64,000 nt of DNA from Azospirillum brasilense (GCF_008365405.1 NZ_QOKV01000015.1:62001-126000), one strand, 5' to 3'; counted from the first letter of the stretch, positions 19,737 to 29,150 are shown. Notes: generated by a model not told the origin, from the letters alone. Numbers and translations: made by a program.

Positions 19737-22040
19737 TCAGATGATGACGCCGTGGTCCTTGGCGAAGCTGCGCAGCTTGTCGCGCAGACTGTGGTCACCG
19801 CGCAGATACAGCCCGTTCATGTACTGGCGCAGCGCCGCCACGTCGAGCGAGCGCAGCATCGTCTTCACCGGCCCGACCGAGGGCGGCGACATCGACAGGC
19901 TGCGGAAGCCGATGCCGATCAGCGCCATGGCGTCGAGCGGCCGGCCGGCCATCTCGCCGCAGATGCTGACCGGGACGCCGGCGTCGCCGCAGGCCTCGAC
20001 CAGCCGCCGCAGCAGGCTGAGCATGGCCGGAGACAGCGGGTCGTAGCGGCCGGAGGTGCGCGGGTTGCCGCGGTCGCTGGCGAAGATGTACTGGGTCAGG
20101 TCGTTGGAGCCGACCGACAGGAAATCCACCCGCGGCAGCAGGGCCGGCAACTGCCAGAGCAGCGCCGGCACCTCGATCATCGTGCCGACGCGCACGCGGC
20201 TGGGCGGCTCGCCGCCCTGGCCCTCCAGCCGGTTGATCTCCAGGTCGAGCAGGCGGCGGGCGGCGTCGAACTCCGCCACCTCGGCGATCATCGGGAACAT
20301 CACCGACAGTGGGCGCCCGGCGGACGCCCGCAGCAGGGCGCGCAGCTGCTGGCGCAGCAGCGACGGGTGGTCCAGCCCGATGCGGATGGCCCGCCAGCCG
20401 AGCGCCGGATTCTCCTCTCCCTCGCTGGCGGCGATGTAGGGCAGCATCTTGTCGCCGCCGACGTCGAGCGTGCGGAAGACGACCGGCTTGTCGTCGGTCT
20501 GATCGAGGATGCGGGAGTAGAGGTCGGTCTGCGCGTGGACGTCCGGGTAGGTGGAGCGCACCATGAAGGGGATTTCGGTGCGGTAGAGGCCGATCCCCTC
20601 CGCCCCGCTGGCCTTCAGATGCGGCAGGTCGATCAGCAGGCCGCAGTTCAGCTGGATGGAGATCGGCACGCCGTCCCGGGTGACGGAGGGCTGCGCACGA
20701 ATCTTCTCGTACATCTCCTCCTTGCGGGCGCGGAGCGCCACAGCCTCCACGAAGGCCATCTGGATGTCTTCCGCCGGGCGGACGAAGGCCTGCCCATGGT
20801 CGCCGTCGACGATCACCGGGTCCAGCGGCTCGATCCGGTTCAGCGCGTCCGGCGCCTGCACCACCGGGATGTTCAGCGCGCGGGCCACGATGCAGACGTG
20901 GCTGGACGGCGAGCCCTCCTCCAGGATCACGCCGCGCAGGCGGCGCTGGTCGTAGTCGAGCAGTTCCGCCGGCCCCATGGACCGCGCGACCAGGATGATG
21001 TCGTCCGGCAGGGTGCCGCCGTCCGCCGCCTCCGACCGGCGCCCGGCGAGGTGCTGGAGCAGCCGGTTGGTCAGGTCCTCCAGATCGAGCAGCCGTTCAC
21101 GGATATAGGGGTCGGTCAGGTGGCTCATGCGGGCGCGGGTGTCGTTCTGCACCTGCTGCACCGCGGCCTCCGCCGTCAGGCCCATGCGGATCGCCTCGCG
21201 GATGCGCGACAGCCACCCGCGGTCCTCCGCGAACATCCGGTAGGTTTCCAGGATGTCCTTGGGCTCGCTCAAGCCCGCCAACGCCGCCGCGTTCAGCAGG
21301 TCGTCGATGGCGCTGTGCATGGTGGCGATGGCGGTGTTCAGCCGCACCAGCTCGCTCTCGGCGTCCTCGGCGACCATCTGGCGGATGGTGAGCTGCGGGC
21401 GGTGGATCACCGCCATCCCCGTCGCCAGGCCGCTGGCCAGCGCCGTGCCCGACAGGCGGGCCGGCAGGAGCGCCGGGTCGCCCGTCGAAGCGACCTCCTG
21501 GGGGTTGACCAGCTCGCCCTGGGCGACCAGTTCGGCCACCACCATGGCGATGGTCTGGAGCGTCTCGACCTCGACCTCGGTGTAGCGGCGGCGGTCCTTG
21601 TGCTGGATGACCAGGACGCCGCGGACCTTGCCGCCGCGCAGGATCGGCACGCCGGCCAGGGACAGGAACGGGTCCTCCCCCGTTTCGGGGCGATAGGCGA
21701 AGCTGGGGTGCGACGGCGCGTTGTCCAGCGCGATGGGCCGCGCGTGGCCGGCGATGTCGCCGACGATGCCCTCGCCCACGCGCAGGCGGGTGTTGTGCAC
21801 GGCGTCCTGATTCAGGCCGAGCGTGGAGAACAGCTCCAGCACCTCGCCCGCCCGCATGACGTAGCAGGAGCAGACATCCGCCCCCATCTCCATGCCGATC
21901 AGGGTGACGATCTTGTCCAGCCGCTCCTGGCCGGAGCCGGAGCCCGCCATGACGTCGCGCAGCCGCGCCAGCAGGCGGCGCGAGGCGGCGCCGTCGAAAC
22001 CCGGCGAACTGGCGGGGATGTCGCCCACGACGCCGTTCAT
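19737..22040 (-). CDS. ptsP: Phosphoenolpyruvate-protein phosphotransferase PtsP (EI-Ntr)
   Basis: A 767-residue enzyme I of the nitrogen PTS. An N-terminal GAF domain (about residues 20-170) is followed by the EI catalytic parts: the swivelling domain with the phosphorylated His near 381 in EEGSPSSHVCIVAR and the PEP-binding barrel ending SVGSNDLTQYIFASDRGN and VSICGEMAG. It transfers phosphate from PEP through NPr to PtsN (EIIA-Ntr), whose gene lies about 3.4 kb away; GAF domains of this family sense glutamine. The ATG is one base after the stop of the upstream nitronate monooxygenase-like gene, so the two are probably coupled. Confidence 0.95.
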   Translation of the reverse strand: MNGVVGDIPASSPGFDGAASRRLLARLRDVMAGSGSGQERLDKIVTLIGMEMGADVCSCYVMRAGEVLELFSTLGLNQDAVHNTRLRVGEGIVGDIAGHARPIALDNAPSHPSFAYRPETGEDPFLSLAGVPILRGGKVRGVLVIQHKDRRRYTEVEVETLQTIAMVVAELVAQGELVNPQEVASTGDPALLPARLSGTALASGLATGMAVIHRPQLTIRQMVAEDAESELVRLNTAIATMHSAIDDLLNAAALAGLSEPKDILETYRMFAEDRGWLSRIREAIRMGLTAEAAVQQVQNDTRARMSHLTDPYIRERLLDLEDLTNRLLQHLAGRRSEAADGGTLPDDIILVARSMGPAELLDYDQRRLRGVILEEGSPSSHVCIVARALNIPVVQAPDALNRIEPLDPVIVDGDHGQAFVRPAEDIQMAFVEAVALRARKEEMYEKIRAQPSVTRDGVPISIQLNCGLLIDLPHLKASGAEGIGLYRTEIPFMVRSTYPDVHAQTDLYSRILDQTDDKPVVFRTLDVGGDKMLPYIAASEGEENPALGWRAIRIGLDHPSLLRQQLRALLRASAGRPLSVMFPMIAEVAEFDAARRLLDLEINRLEGQGGEPPSRVRVGTMIEVPALLWQLPALLPRVDFLSVGSNDLTQYIFASDRGNPRTSGRYDPLSPAMLSLLRRLVEACGDAGVPVSICGEMAGRPLDAMALIGIGFRSLSMSPPSVGPVKTMLRSLDVAALRQYMNGLYLRGDHSLRDKLRSFAKDHGVII

Positions 22041-22041
22041 C

Positions 22042-23160
22042 TCATGCCGCCCCCAGGATGGCCGATTGACCGGTGGCCGATTGACCGATGGCCGGTAAGT
22101 CGCCGGCTTCCGTCTGCGGGCAGCGGGCGGCCAGCGCCGATTCGGCCTGGGCGATCAGGTCGCCGATGATCTCGGCCACCGGCTGCTCGCGCGTGACCAG
22201 CCCGACGCTCTGCCCGGCCATCAGCGAGCCGCTTTCCACGTCGCCGTCGATCACCGCGCGGCGCAGCGCGCCGGCCCAGAAATGCTCGATCTCCAGGATG
22301 CCCTCGTCGCGCGTCGTCTCGCCGCGGTCCACCCGGGCGATGACCTCGCGCTGAAGCTCCATGAAGCGCTTGGACCCGGCGTTGGTCAGCGCCCGCACCG
22401 GAATCACCGGGAAGCGCGGGTCGATCTGCACGGACGCCTGGGCGTCGCGCGCCGAGGCCCTGATGAAGACCTGCTTGAAGCGCGGATGCGCGATGGATTC
22501 GGTGGCGCAGACGAAACGGGTGCCGATCTGCACGCCCGCCGCCCCCTGCTCCAGATAGGACAGGATGGCCTCGCCGCGCCCGATGCCGCCGGCCGCGAAG
22601 ATCGGGACCTCGCGCAGGTCGGGCAGGATTTCCTGCGCCAGGACGGTGGTGGAGACGGGTCCGATGTGGCCGCCGGCCTCCGTGCCCTCGATCACCAGGG
22701 CGTCGATGCCGAGCTTGACCATCCGCCTGCCGCTGACCAGCGTCGGGGCGAAGGTCATGGCGCGGGCACCGCCGTCCTTGATGCGCTTGATGGTGGCGCC
22801 GCTGGGGAAGCCCCCGGCGATCACCACATGGCTCACCGCCAGCTCCCGGCAGACGTCGATCAGACGGTCGAGGTCCGGGTGCATGTTGATGAGGTTGACG
22901 CCGAAGGGCTTCGCGGTCAGCGCCCGCGTGGCGGCGATCTCCGCCGCCAGCAGGTCCGGCGGCATCGAGCCGCAGGCCAGCACGCCGAAGCCGCCGGCGT
23001 TGGAGATGGCGGAGACGAGGTGGCGTTCCGACACCCAGCTCATCGCGCCGCCCATGATGGCGGTGCGCGTGCCGAGGAAGGCGCAGCCACGCTCCCACAG
23101 CCGATCGAGTCGGGCGCCTGCGACCACGTCGGACCTGGAGTCGGACCTGGCGTCGGTCAT
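22042..23160 (-). CDS. Nitronate monooxygenase-like FMN enzyme
   Basis: A 372-residue TIM-barrel flavoprotein of the nitronate monooxygenase (2-nitropropane dioxygenase) family. Visible are IMGGAMSWVSERHLVSAISN, the glycine-rich FMN-binding strand VIEGTEAGGHIGP with the catalytic-region His, and FAAGGIGRGEAI followed by GAAGVQIGTRF. Family members oxidise alkyl nitronates, but many homologues have other flavin-dependent roles such as enoyl reduction. The ATG at 23160 leaves 25 nt after lysC; a longer upstream start would overlap lysC and is not supported. The last residues are coded by a short GGCCGATTGACC tandem repeat. Confidence 0.87.
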   Translation of the reverse strand: MTDARSDSRSDVVAGARLDRLWERGCAFLGTRTAIMGGAMSWVSERHLVSAISNAGGFGVLACGSMPPDLLAAEIAATRALTAKPFGVNLINMHPDLDRLIDVCRELAVSHVVIAGGFPSGATIKRIKDGGARAMTFAPTLVSGRRMVKLGIDALVIEGTEAGGHIGPVSTTVLAQEILPDLREVPIFAAGGIGRGEAILSYLEQGAAGVQIGTRFVCATESIAHPRFKQVFIRASARDAQASVQIDPRFPVIPVRALTNAGSKRFMELQREVIARVDRGETTRDEGILEIEHFWAGALRRAVIDGDVESGSLMAGQSVGLVTREQPVAEIIGDLIAQAESALAARCPQTEAGDLPAIGQSATGQSAILGAA

Positions 23161-23185
23161 CGCCGCCCCTCCCCCTTCACCCGGC

Positions 23186-24421
23186 TCAGGCCGCGTCCAG
23201 CCCGTAGGCGGTGTGCAGCGCGCGCAGCGCCAGCTCCGCATACTCCTCGGCGATCAGGACGGAGATCTTGATCTCGGAGGTGGAGATGACCTGGATGTTG
23301 ATGCCCTTGTCGGCCAGCGCCTTGAACATGCGCTGCGCGACGCCGGCGTGGCTGCGCATGCCGACGCCGATCACCGACACCTTCACCACGTTGGCGTCGG
23401 AGACGATGCGCTTGTAGTTCAACTCGGCCTGGGCGTCCTCCAGCACCTTGACGGCGCGGGCGATGTCGGCCTTGCCGACCGTGAAGGTCATGTCGGTGGA
23501 CTTGCCGTCTTCCGACACGTTCTGGACGATCATGTCGACATTGACGGCGGCGTCGGTCAGCGGACCGAAGATGCTGGCCGCCACGCCCGGACGGTCGGCG
23601 ACGCCGATGAGGGTGATCTTCGCCTCGTCGCGGCTGTAGGCGATGCCGCTCACAACTTCCTTTTCCACGATCTCGTCCTCGTCAACAACAAGGGTACCGG
23701 GAAGCGCGCTGCCGGCGGCCTCCTCGAAGCTCGACAGAACCTGCACGCGCACGCGGTGGTTCATCGCCATCTCGACCGAGCGGGTCTGCAGGACCTTCGC
23801 CCCCTGCGACGCCAGCTCCAGCATCTCCTCATAGGTGATCTTGGAGAGCTTGCGCGCCTTGGTGACGATTCGCGGGTCGGTGGTGTAGACGCCGTCCACG
23901 TCGGTGTAGATGTCGCAGCGGTCGGCCTTCAGCGCCGCCGCCAGGGCGACCGCCGAGGTGTCGGAACCGCCGCGGCCCAGCGTGGTGATGCGGCCGCTTT
24001 CGGTCACGCCCTGGAAACCGGCGACCACGGCGACCTCGCCGGTGTTCATCCGCTTGTCCAGCTCCGCCGTGTCGATCGACACGATGCGCGCCTTGCCGTG
24101 CGTCTCGTCGCTGTAGATCGGAATCTGCCAGCCGAGCCAGGACCGCGCCTGGATGCCGAGCGACTGCAGCGCGATGGCGAGGAGACCGGAGGTCACCTGC
24201 TCGCCCGAAGCGACGATGGCGTCGTACTCGCGCGCGTCGTGCAGCTTGTCGATGTCGTTGCAGTATTTCACGAGCTGGTTGGTCACGCCGGACATCGCCG
24301 ACACGACGACGGCGACCTGATGCCCCGCCTTGACTTCCTGCTCGACCTTTCGGGCCACGTTCTTGATGCGGTCGATGTCGCCGACCGACGTGCCGCCGAA
24401 CTTGAGGACGATCCGCGCCAT
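23186..24421 (-). CDS. lysC: Aspartate kinase
   Basis: A 411-residue enzyme phosphorylating aspartate, the entry to Lys, Thr, Met and DAP synthesis. The N-terminus KFGGTSVGDIDRI is the ATP/aspartate motif, and VVSAMSGVTNQL and GRGGSDTSAVALAAAL are conserved. Two C-terminal ACT domains (about 265-411) would bind lysine or threonine for feedback control. A strong internal start near residue 250, as used by alpha/beta-type aspartokinases, is possible but not shown. Divergent from ubiG with 156 nt between starts. Confidence 0.96.
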   Translation of the reverse strand: MARIVLKFGGTSVGDIDRIKNVARKVEQEVKAGHQVAVVVSAMSGVTNQLVKYCNDIDKLHDAREYDAIVASGEQVTSGLLAIALQSLGIQARSWLGWQIPIYSDETHGKARIVSIDTAELDKRMNTGEVAVVAGFQGVTESGRITTLGRGGSDTSAVALAAALKADRCDIYTDVDGVYTTDPRIVTKARKLSKITYEEMLELASQGAKVLQTRSVEMAMNHRVRVQVLSSFEEAAGSALPGTLVVDEDEIVEKEVVSGIAYSRDEAKITLIGVADRPGVAASIFGPLTDAAVNVDMIVQNVSEDGKSTDMTFTVGKADIARAVKVLEDAQAELNYKRIVSDANVVKVSVIGVGMRSHAGVAQRMFKALADKGINIQVISTSEIKISVLIAEEYAELALRALHTAYGLDAA

Positions 24422-24577
24422 ACCTCACACCATATCTGGGCCGGCGAGAAAGCCGGCAGTCCGCGCCCCCGCTCTACCGTTGCCGGCGCGGGGCGGCGTA
24501 TCCATACTCTGTCGATCACAGCGAGGCAAGTTCGCCCCGCAATTGTTCTCGCAATCCAAGCATACGGGATTTCCTTC

Positions 24578-25339
24578 ATGACCGCGACCGCCGGAACCGC
24601 AGGCACCTCTGGCACTGTCGACCCCCAGGACATCGCCCGCTTTTCGGCCATTGCCGCGGAATGGTGGGACCCCGCGGGCAAGTTCCGGCCCTTGCACCGG
24701 CTGAACCCGCTGCGGCTGGCCTACATCCGCGACACGCTGTGCCGCCGCTTCGGCCGCGACCCGCTGGCAACGGAGCCGCTGAAGGGGCTGCGCATCGTCG
24801 ACATCGGCTGCGGCGGCGGCCTGCTGTCCGAGCCCATGGCCCGCATGGGCGCCTCGGTGGTCGGCGTGGACGCGGCCGAGCGCAACGTCCGCACCGCCGC
24901 CGCCCACGCCGCGGAGACCGGCACCCCCGTCGACTACCGCGCCACCACCGCCGAGGCCCTGGCCTCCAGCGGCGAGCGCTTCGACGCCGTGCTGGCGATG
25001 GAGGTGATCGAGCATGTCGCCGACGTGCCGCTGTTCGTGAAGTCCTGCGCGGCGCTGACCGCGCCGGGGGGCGCGCTGTTCCTGGCGACGCTGAACCGCA
25101 CGCCGAAGTCCTTCGCGCTGGCCATCGTCGGGGCGGAGTACATCCTGCGCTGGCTGCCCCGCGGCACCCACAATTGGCGCCAGTTCCTGCGCCCCGGCGA
25201 GCTGGCCGCCGCCGTGCGCGCGGAAGGGCTGGCGATCCGCGACCTGACCGGCATCACCTACAACCCGCTGTCCGACGAGTTCCGGCTGAACCCGCGCGAT
25301 CTCGACGTGAACTACATGGGCTGGGCCGAGCGGGCCTGA
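24578..25339 (+). CDS. ubiG: Ubiquinone biosynthesis O-methyltransferase UbiG
   Basis: A 253-residue SAM-dependent methyltransferase performing both O-methylations of ubiquinone synthesis. The N-terminal FSAIAAEWWDPAGKFRPLH and LNPLRLAYIRD are characteristic of UbiG, the SAM site is IVDIGCGGGLLSEPMARMG near residue 75, and the C-terminal YNPLSDEFRLNPRDLDVNYM is conserved. The first in-frame ATG at 24578 gives the family length; the reading frame stays open far upstream but that region is antisense to lysC. It is followed by two hairpins that separate it from the convergent ptsN. Confidence 0.96.
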   Translation: MTATAGTAGTSGTVDPQDIARFSAIAAEWWDPAGKFRPLHRLNPLRLAYIRDTLCRRFGRDPLATEPLKGLRIVDIGCGGGLLSEPMARMGASVVGVDAAERNVRTAAAHAAETGTPVDYRATTAEALASSGERFDAVLAMEVIEHVADVPLFVKSCAALTAPGGALFLATLNRTPKSFALAIVGAEYILRWLPRGTHNWRQFLRPGELAAAVRAEGLAIRDLTGITYNPLSDEFRLNPRDLDVNYMGWAERA

Positions 25340-25348
25340 ACGTACAGG

Positions 25349-25394
25349 GCGGCGGCGAGGCGTACGGACGTACATACGTACGCCTCGCCGCCGC
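25349..25394. terminator. 17-bp inverted repeat after ubiG
   Basis: A perfect 17-nt arm GCGGCGGCGAGGCGTAC at 25349-25365 pairs with 25378-25394 around a 12-nt loop that is itself rich in GTAC. It begins ten bases after the ubiG stop. No T-run follows, so it may stabilise the mRNA end or act with the next hairpin. Confidence 0.55.
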
Positions 25395-25430
25395 GGTCTG
25401 AAAAGACGGCGGCACCGGGTGCCGGAAAAC

Positions 25431-25463
25431 GAAAACGGGAGAGCCGGCGGCTCTCCCGTTTTC
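25431..25463. terminator. Bidirectional Rho-independent terminator between ubiG and ptsN
   Basis: A perfect 15-bp inverted repeat GAAAACGGGAGAGCC (25431-25445) and its complement (25449-25463) with a 3-nt loop. The arms end in AAAA on one side and TTTT on the other, so each strand has a GC stem followed by T residues. It sits between the convergent ubiG and ptsN genes. Confidence 0.8.
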
Positions 25464-25484
25464 ATGTTCGCAAGGAAACGCGCC

Positions 25485-25943
25485 TTACGCCGCGTGGCTG
25501 GCTTCGTGCTGGGTCAGCAGCGCGTAGATCGCGTCCGCCGAGTCCGAACCGCGCAGCTTCTCGCACATGGACTGGTCGCGCAGCAGGCGTGACACGCGGG
25601 CCAGCGCCTTCAAATGGTCGGCGCCGGCATGATCCGGAGCCAACAGCAGGAAAATCAGATCGACCGGTTGCTCATCGATCGCATCGAAGTCGATGGGCCG
25701 CTCCAGCCGGGCGAAGACGCCGTGGACGCGGTCGAGGTTGGGCAGCTTGCCGTGCGGGATGGCGATGCCATGACCCACGCCGGTGGTGCCCAACCGCTCG
25801 CGCTCCAGAAGGACGTCGAAGATCGCCCGTTCGTGCTGGCCGGTCAGCTCGGACGCCTTGCGCGCCAAGTCCTGCAGGGCCTGCTTTTTGCTGCCGGCCT
25901 TGAGGTTCGGGAGGATGGCGTGCGGCGTGATGAGATCGAGCAT
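25485..25943 (-). CDS. ptsN: Nitrogen PTS EIIA protein PtsN
   Basis: A 152-residue EIIA-Ntr regulatory phosphocarrier. The phosphorylated residue is His64 in GHGIAIPHGKL. The protein starts MLDLITPHAILPNLKAG, the normal family start, at the ATG at 25943. It receives phosphate from PtsP via NPr and in relatives regulates potassium uptake and nitrogen or carbon functions. It is the last gene of the kdsD-lptCAB-rpoN-hpf-ptsN block and ends at a bidirectional terminator. Confidence 0.95.
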   Translation of the reverse strand: MLDLITPHAILPNLKAGSKKQALQDLARKASELTGQHERAIFDVLLERERLGTTGVGHGIAIPHGKLPNLDRVHGVFARLERPIDFDAIDEQPVDLIFLLLAPDHAGADHLKALARVSRLLRDQSMCEKLRGSDSADAIYALLTQHEASHAA

Positions 25944-25977
25944 GACGCTATGATTGTGGTTGGAACGGAAACCGGAC

Positions 25978-26574
25978 TCAGGCGCCGGCCTTCTCCGCCG
26001 GGTCCACCCAACCGATGTTGCCATCGGCGCGGCGGTAGACCAGGTTCAGGCGGCCATGGGCGCCGTTGCGGAACATCAGGGCCGGAGCGTCGGCGAGTTC
26101 CATGCGCATCACCGCCTCGCTGACCGCCAGGGTCGCGATGGTGGTTTCCATCTCGGCGATCACCATGGGCTGCGCCTCCTCGGCAGCGGCCTCTTCGCTC
26201 TCCACATGGGCCTCGTCCTTCTCCGCTTCCAGGATCTGGTAGCGGGCCGGGAAGGCTTCCTGCGCGGGGGCTTCGACGCTGTGGTGGTCGCGCAGGCGGC
26301 GCTTGTAGCGGCGCAGGCGCTTGGCCAACTTCTCGCACGCGGTGTCGAAGGCGGGGTACGGCTCGGTGGCGTCGGACGCGCTCTGAAGGACGATCCCACG
26401 ACCGACATGGACCTGAATGTCGGCCTTGAACAGATGCGCTTCGCGCGTCAGGACGACGTTGGCCTCGATCGGCTTGTTGAAATACTTGCCGACGATGGTG
26501 TTCAGGCTGTCCGCGACGTGGGTGCGCAGAGCGTCGCCAACGTCAAGCTGCTTGCCTTTGACGGTCAGTTGCAT
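25978..26574 (-). CDS. hpf: Ribosome hibernation promoting factor, long form
   Basis: A 198-residue protein that inactivates ribosomes in stationary phase, forming 100S dimers. The N-terminal sigma-54 modulation/S30AE domain (residues 1-100; VGKYFNKPIEANVVLTREAH) binds the 30S decoding region. An acidic Glu/Ala linker of about 40 residues leads to the C-terminal dimerisation domain (ADAPALMFRNGAHGRLNLVY, then GNIGWVDP). The presence of this second domain marks the long type. Located 122 nt downstream of rpoN and 34 nt upstream of ptsN, the conserved order in proteobacteria. Confidence 0.95.
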   Translation of the reverse strand: MQLTVKGKQLDVGDALRTHVADSLNTIVGKYFNKPIEANVVLTREAHLFKADIQVHVGRGIVLQSASDATEPYPAFDTACEKLAKRLRRYKRRLRDHHSVEAPAQEAFPARYQILEAEKDEAHVESEEAAAEEAQPMVIAEMETTIATLAVSEAVMRMELADAPALMFRNGAHGRLNLVYRRADGNIGWVDPAEKAGA

Positions 26575-26697
26575 TTTGGGATGTTTCCAATCTGGTCCGC
26601 GATAGACATAGGACGACGGAAGGCCGCCACGTGCGGACGGGGACCATAGTGACGGCGGTATGGGCTGTCAATCAAGGACGGCCCCCTCCCGGCCCGG

Positions 26698-28278
26698 TTA
26701 CATGCGTGACATCTTGGCACGGCGTCGCTGCACCGATGACGGAATGCGCATCGCTTCACGATACTTCGCGACCGTCCGGCGCGCAATGTCGATCCCTTCA
26801 CCACGAAGGATTTCGACGATTTTATCGTCCGACAACACGTCGTCCGGCTTCTCGGCGTCAATCATCGCCTTGATGCGGTAGCGCACGGCCTCCGCCGAGT
26901 GGGCCGCCTGCCCGTCGGCCCCCTGGATGGCGGAGGTGAAGAAATATTTCAACTCGAACACGCCGCGCGGCGTCGCCATGAACTTGTTGGTCGTGACGCG
27001 GCTGACCGTGCTCTCGTGCATGCCGATCGCCTCGGCGATGTCGCGCAGGATCAGCGGCTTCAGATGCGAGACGCCATGGATGAAGAAGGCGTCCTGCTGC
27101 CGGATGATCTCGCTGGCCACCTTCAAAATGGTGGTGGCGCGCTGGTGCAGCGACTTGACCAGCCAGTTGGCCGACTGGAAGCGCTCGGTGATGTATTCCT
27201 TGTCCGCCTTGTTGCGGGCGGTGCCGGAAATGCGCGCGAAATAACGGTGGTTGACCAACACCCGCGGCAACGTGTCCGGGTTCAGGTCGATCAGCCAGCC
27301 GCCGCCCGGATTGGCGCGCATCAAAATGTCGGGGGTGACGAGTTGGGCGGGCGTGTGGTCGAAGCTGAGCGCCGGCTTGGGGTTCAGCTTGCGGATTTCC
27401 GCCACCATGTCGGCGACGTCCTCGGCGTCCACGCCGCAGACCTTGATCAGCGCCGGCAGGTTGCGCGCCGCCAGCAGTTCCAGATGGTCGAGCAGGGCGG
27501 CCATGGCCGGGTCGAAGCGGTTCTTCTCGCGAAGCTGGATCGCCAGACATTCCTTCAGCGACCGCGCGAAGATGCCCGGCGGGTCGAAGCGCTGGCAGGC
27601 GGCGAGCACCCGCTCCACCCGCTCCGGCGCGCAGCCGAGCTGTCCCGCCAGGCTCTCGACCTCCAGCCCGGTGATCCAGCCGGCCTCGTCCAGCATGTCG
27701 ATCAGCGCCAGCCCGATGAGCTGGTCGCCGAGGTCCGGCAGGTCGATCTTCAGCTGCTCGGTCAGGTGGTCGCGCAGGCTCTTCTGGCCGGTCAGCGTGG
27801 CTTCCAGGTTGGACTCGTCGTCCTCGAAGCCGCCGCGGCCGCCGCGCTCCTGCCAGGAGCCGTAGACGTCGCTGGAGCCGTCCGTCCCGTCGGAGAAACG
27901 GTCGTCGGAATAGACATTCTCGAAATCGGTGTCGAGCGGCGCGTCGGAGGCCGATCCCATCGTCTCCGACGACGTCATCTCCACCGTGTCGCGGGTGCGC
28001 CCGTCGGTCATCGGCGGCTGGCGCTCCTCCGGCGCCGCGAGGTCCACCGCACCGGGCTCGCCCCCGCCGCCGTCACCGGCACCGTCGCCCCCGGCCTCGC
28101 CGCCACCCTCGCCGGGGCCGCCGTCGCGCTCCAGCAGGGGGTTCTGCTCGATCTCGCGATCCACGAAGTCCGACAGTTCGATGTTCGACAGCTGCAGCAG
28201 CTTGATGGCCTGCTGCAGCTGCGGAGTCATCACCAGGGACTGGGTCTGACGAAGATCGAGGCGTTGGCTGAGCGCCAT
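26698..28278 (-). CDS. rpoN: RNA polymerase sigma-54 factor
   Basis: A 526-residue sigma factor for enhancer-dependent promoters, including nitrogen fixation and assimilation genes in azospirilla. Region I is the Gln/Leu-rich N-terminus (RLDLRQTQSLVMTPQLQQAI, then NIELSDFVDREIEQNPLLE). An acidic, Gly-rich region II follows, then the core-binding region and the HTH. The RpoN box ARRTVAKYRE is at about residues 499-508. The start at ATG 28278 (MALSQRLDLRQ) matches the family; an upstream start would extend into the lptB end. The gap after lptB is only 16 nt, so rpoN is read with the LPS transport genes. Confidence 0.97.
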   Translation of the reverse strand: MALSQRLDLRQTQSLVMTPQLQQAIKLLQLSNIELSDFVDREIEQNPLLERDGGPGEGGGEAGGDGAGDGGGGEPGAVDLAAPEERQPPMTDGRTRDTVEMTSSETMGSASDAPLDTDFENVYSDDRFSDGTDGSSDVYGSWQERGGRGGFEDDESNLEATLTGQKSLRDHLTEQLKIDLPDLGDQLIGLALIDMLDEAGWITGLEVESLAGQLGCAPERVERVLAACQRFDPPGIFARSLKECLAIQLREKNRFDPAMAALLDHLELLAARNLPALIKVCGVDAEDVADMVAEIRKLNPKPALSFDHTPAQLVTPDILMRANPGGGWLIDLNPDTLPRVLVNHRYFARISGTARNKADKEYITERFQSANWLVKSLHQRATTILKVASEIIRQQDAFFIHGVSHLKPLILRDIAEAIGMHESTVSRVTTNKFMATPRGVFELKYFFTSAIQGADGQAAHSAEAVRYRIKAMIDAEKPDDVLSDDKIVEILRGEGIDIARRTVAKYREAMRIPSSVQRRRAKMSRM

Positions 28279-28294
28279 GGGCAGGGAAACCGCA

Positions 28295-29131
28295 CTAGAG
28301 GCTGAACCGGTCCCCGAGGTAGACCCGGCGCACATCCTCGTGCGCCACGATCTCGGCCGGCTCTCCCTCCATTAGTACCACACCATCGTGCAAGATGTAT
28401 GCCCGATCGACGAGGTCGAGCGTTTCACGCACGTTGTGGTCGGTGATGAGCACGCCGATGCCGCGGTCGCGCAAGTGGCTGACCAACTCGCGGATGTCGT
28501 TCACCGCGATCGGATCGATGCCGGCCAGCGGCTCATCGAGGAGAATGAAATGCGGCTGCGAGGCCAGGGCACGGGCGATCTCGACGCGCCGCCGCTCGCC
28601 ACCCGACAGCGCCAGCGCCGGGGCGCGGCGAAGGTGGGTGATCGAGAACTCCGCCAGCAGCTCGTCCAGCATCTGCTCGCGCGTGTCGCGGTTGGGCTCG
28701 ACCACCTCCAGCACGGAGCGGATGTTGTTCTCCACCGACATGCCGCGGAAGATCGACGCCTCCTGCGGCAGATAGCCGATGCCCAGCCGCGCCCGGCGGT
28801 ACATGGGCAGCGACGTGATGTCCTGCCCGTCGAGCAGGATGGTGCCGGAGTCGGCGGCGATCAGCCCGGTGATCATGTAGAAGCAGGTCGTCTTGCCCGC
28901 CCCGTTGGGGCCGAGCAGACCGACCGCCTCGCCGCGCTGGACCGTCACGGTCACGTCGCGGACGACCGGGCGCTTCTTGTAGGCCTTGCCCAGATGCAGG
29001 GCCACCAGCCCTTCGGTCGGACGCGCGTCGGTGGCGGGGTGGTCCGCCGGGAAACCCGACGGGTGGCCCGACTGGTTCGAGGCGGAAAGGGTCGGACCGC
29101 CGAGGTTCCGGTCTTCGATGTCCATGGTCAT
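28295..29131 (-). CDS. lptB: LPS export ABC transporter ATPase LptB
   Basis: The ATPase that powers LPS extraction by LptB2FG from the inner membrane. Walker A GLLGPNGAGKTTCFYMITGL, signature ALSGGERRRVEIARAL and Walker B ILLDEPLAGIDP are complete, and YLPQEASIFR is the LptB Q-loop region. From the ATG at 29131 it is 278 residues, with an N-terminal extension of about 35 residues ahead of the usual ABC start; the exact start is uncertain (alternatives at 29125 and a GTG at 29176 overlapping lptA). Coupled with lptA upstream and rpoN downstream. Confidence 0.95.
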   Translation of the reverse strand: MTMDIEDRNLGGPTLSASNQSGHPSGFPADHPATDARPTEGLVALHLGKAYKKRPVVRDVTVTVQRGEAVGLLGPNGAGKTTCFYMITGLIAADSGTILLDGQDITSLPMYRRARLGIGYLPQEASIFRGMSVENNIRSVLEVVEPNRDTREQMLDELLAEFSITHLRRAPALALSGGERRRVEIARALASQPHFILLDEPLAGIDPIAVNDIRELVSHLRDRGIGVLITDHNVRETLDLVDRAYILHDGVVLMEGEPAEIVAHEDVRRVYLGDRFSL

Positions 29132-29150
29132 TGATTCGCTGCCGGGTCGG

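Noticed and set aside
22565..24577. A long 5' extension of the ubiG frame
   Set aside because: This part is antisense to the nitronate monooxygenase and lysC genes; UbiG begins at the ATG at 24578, as in the family.
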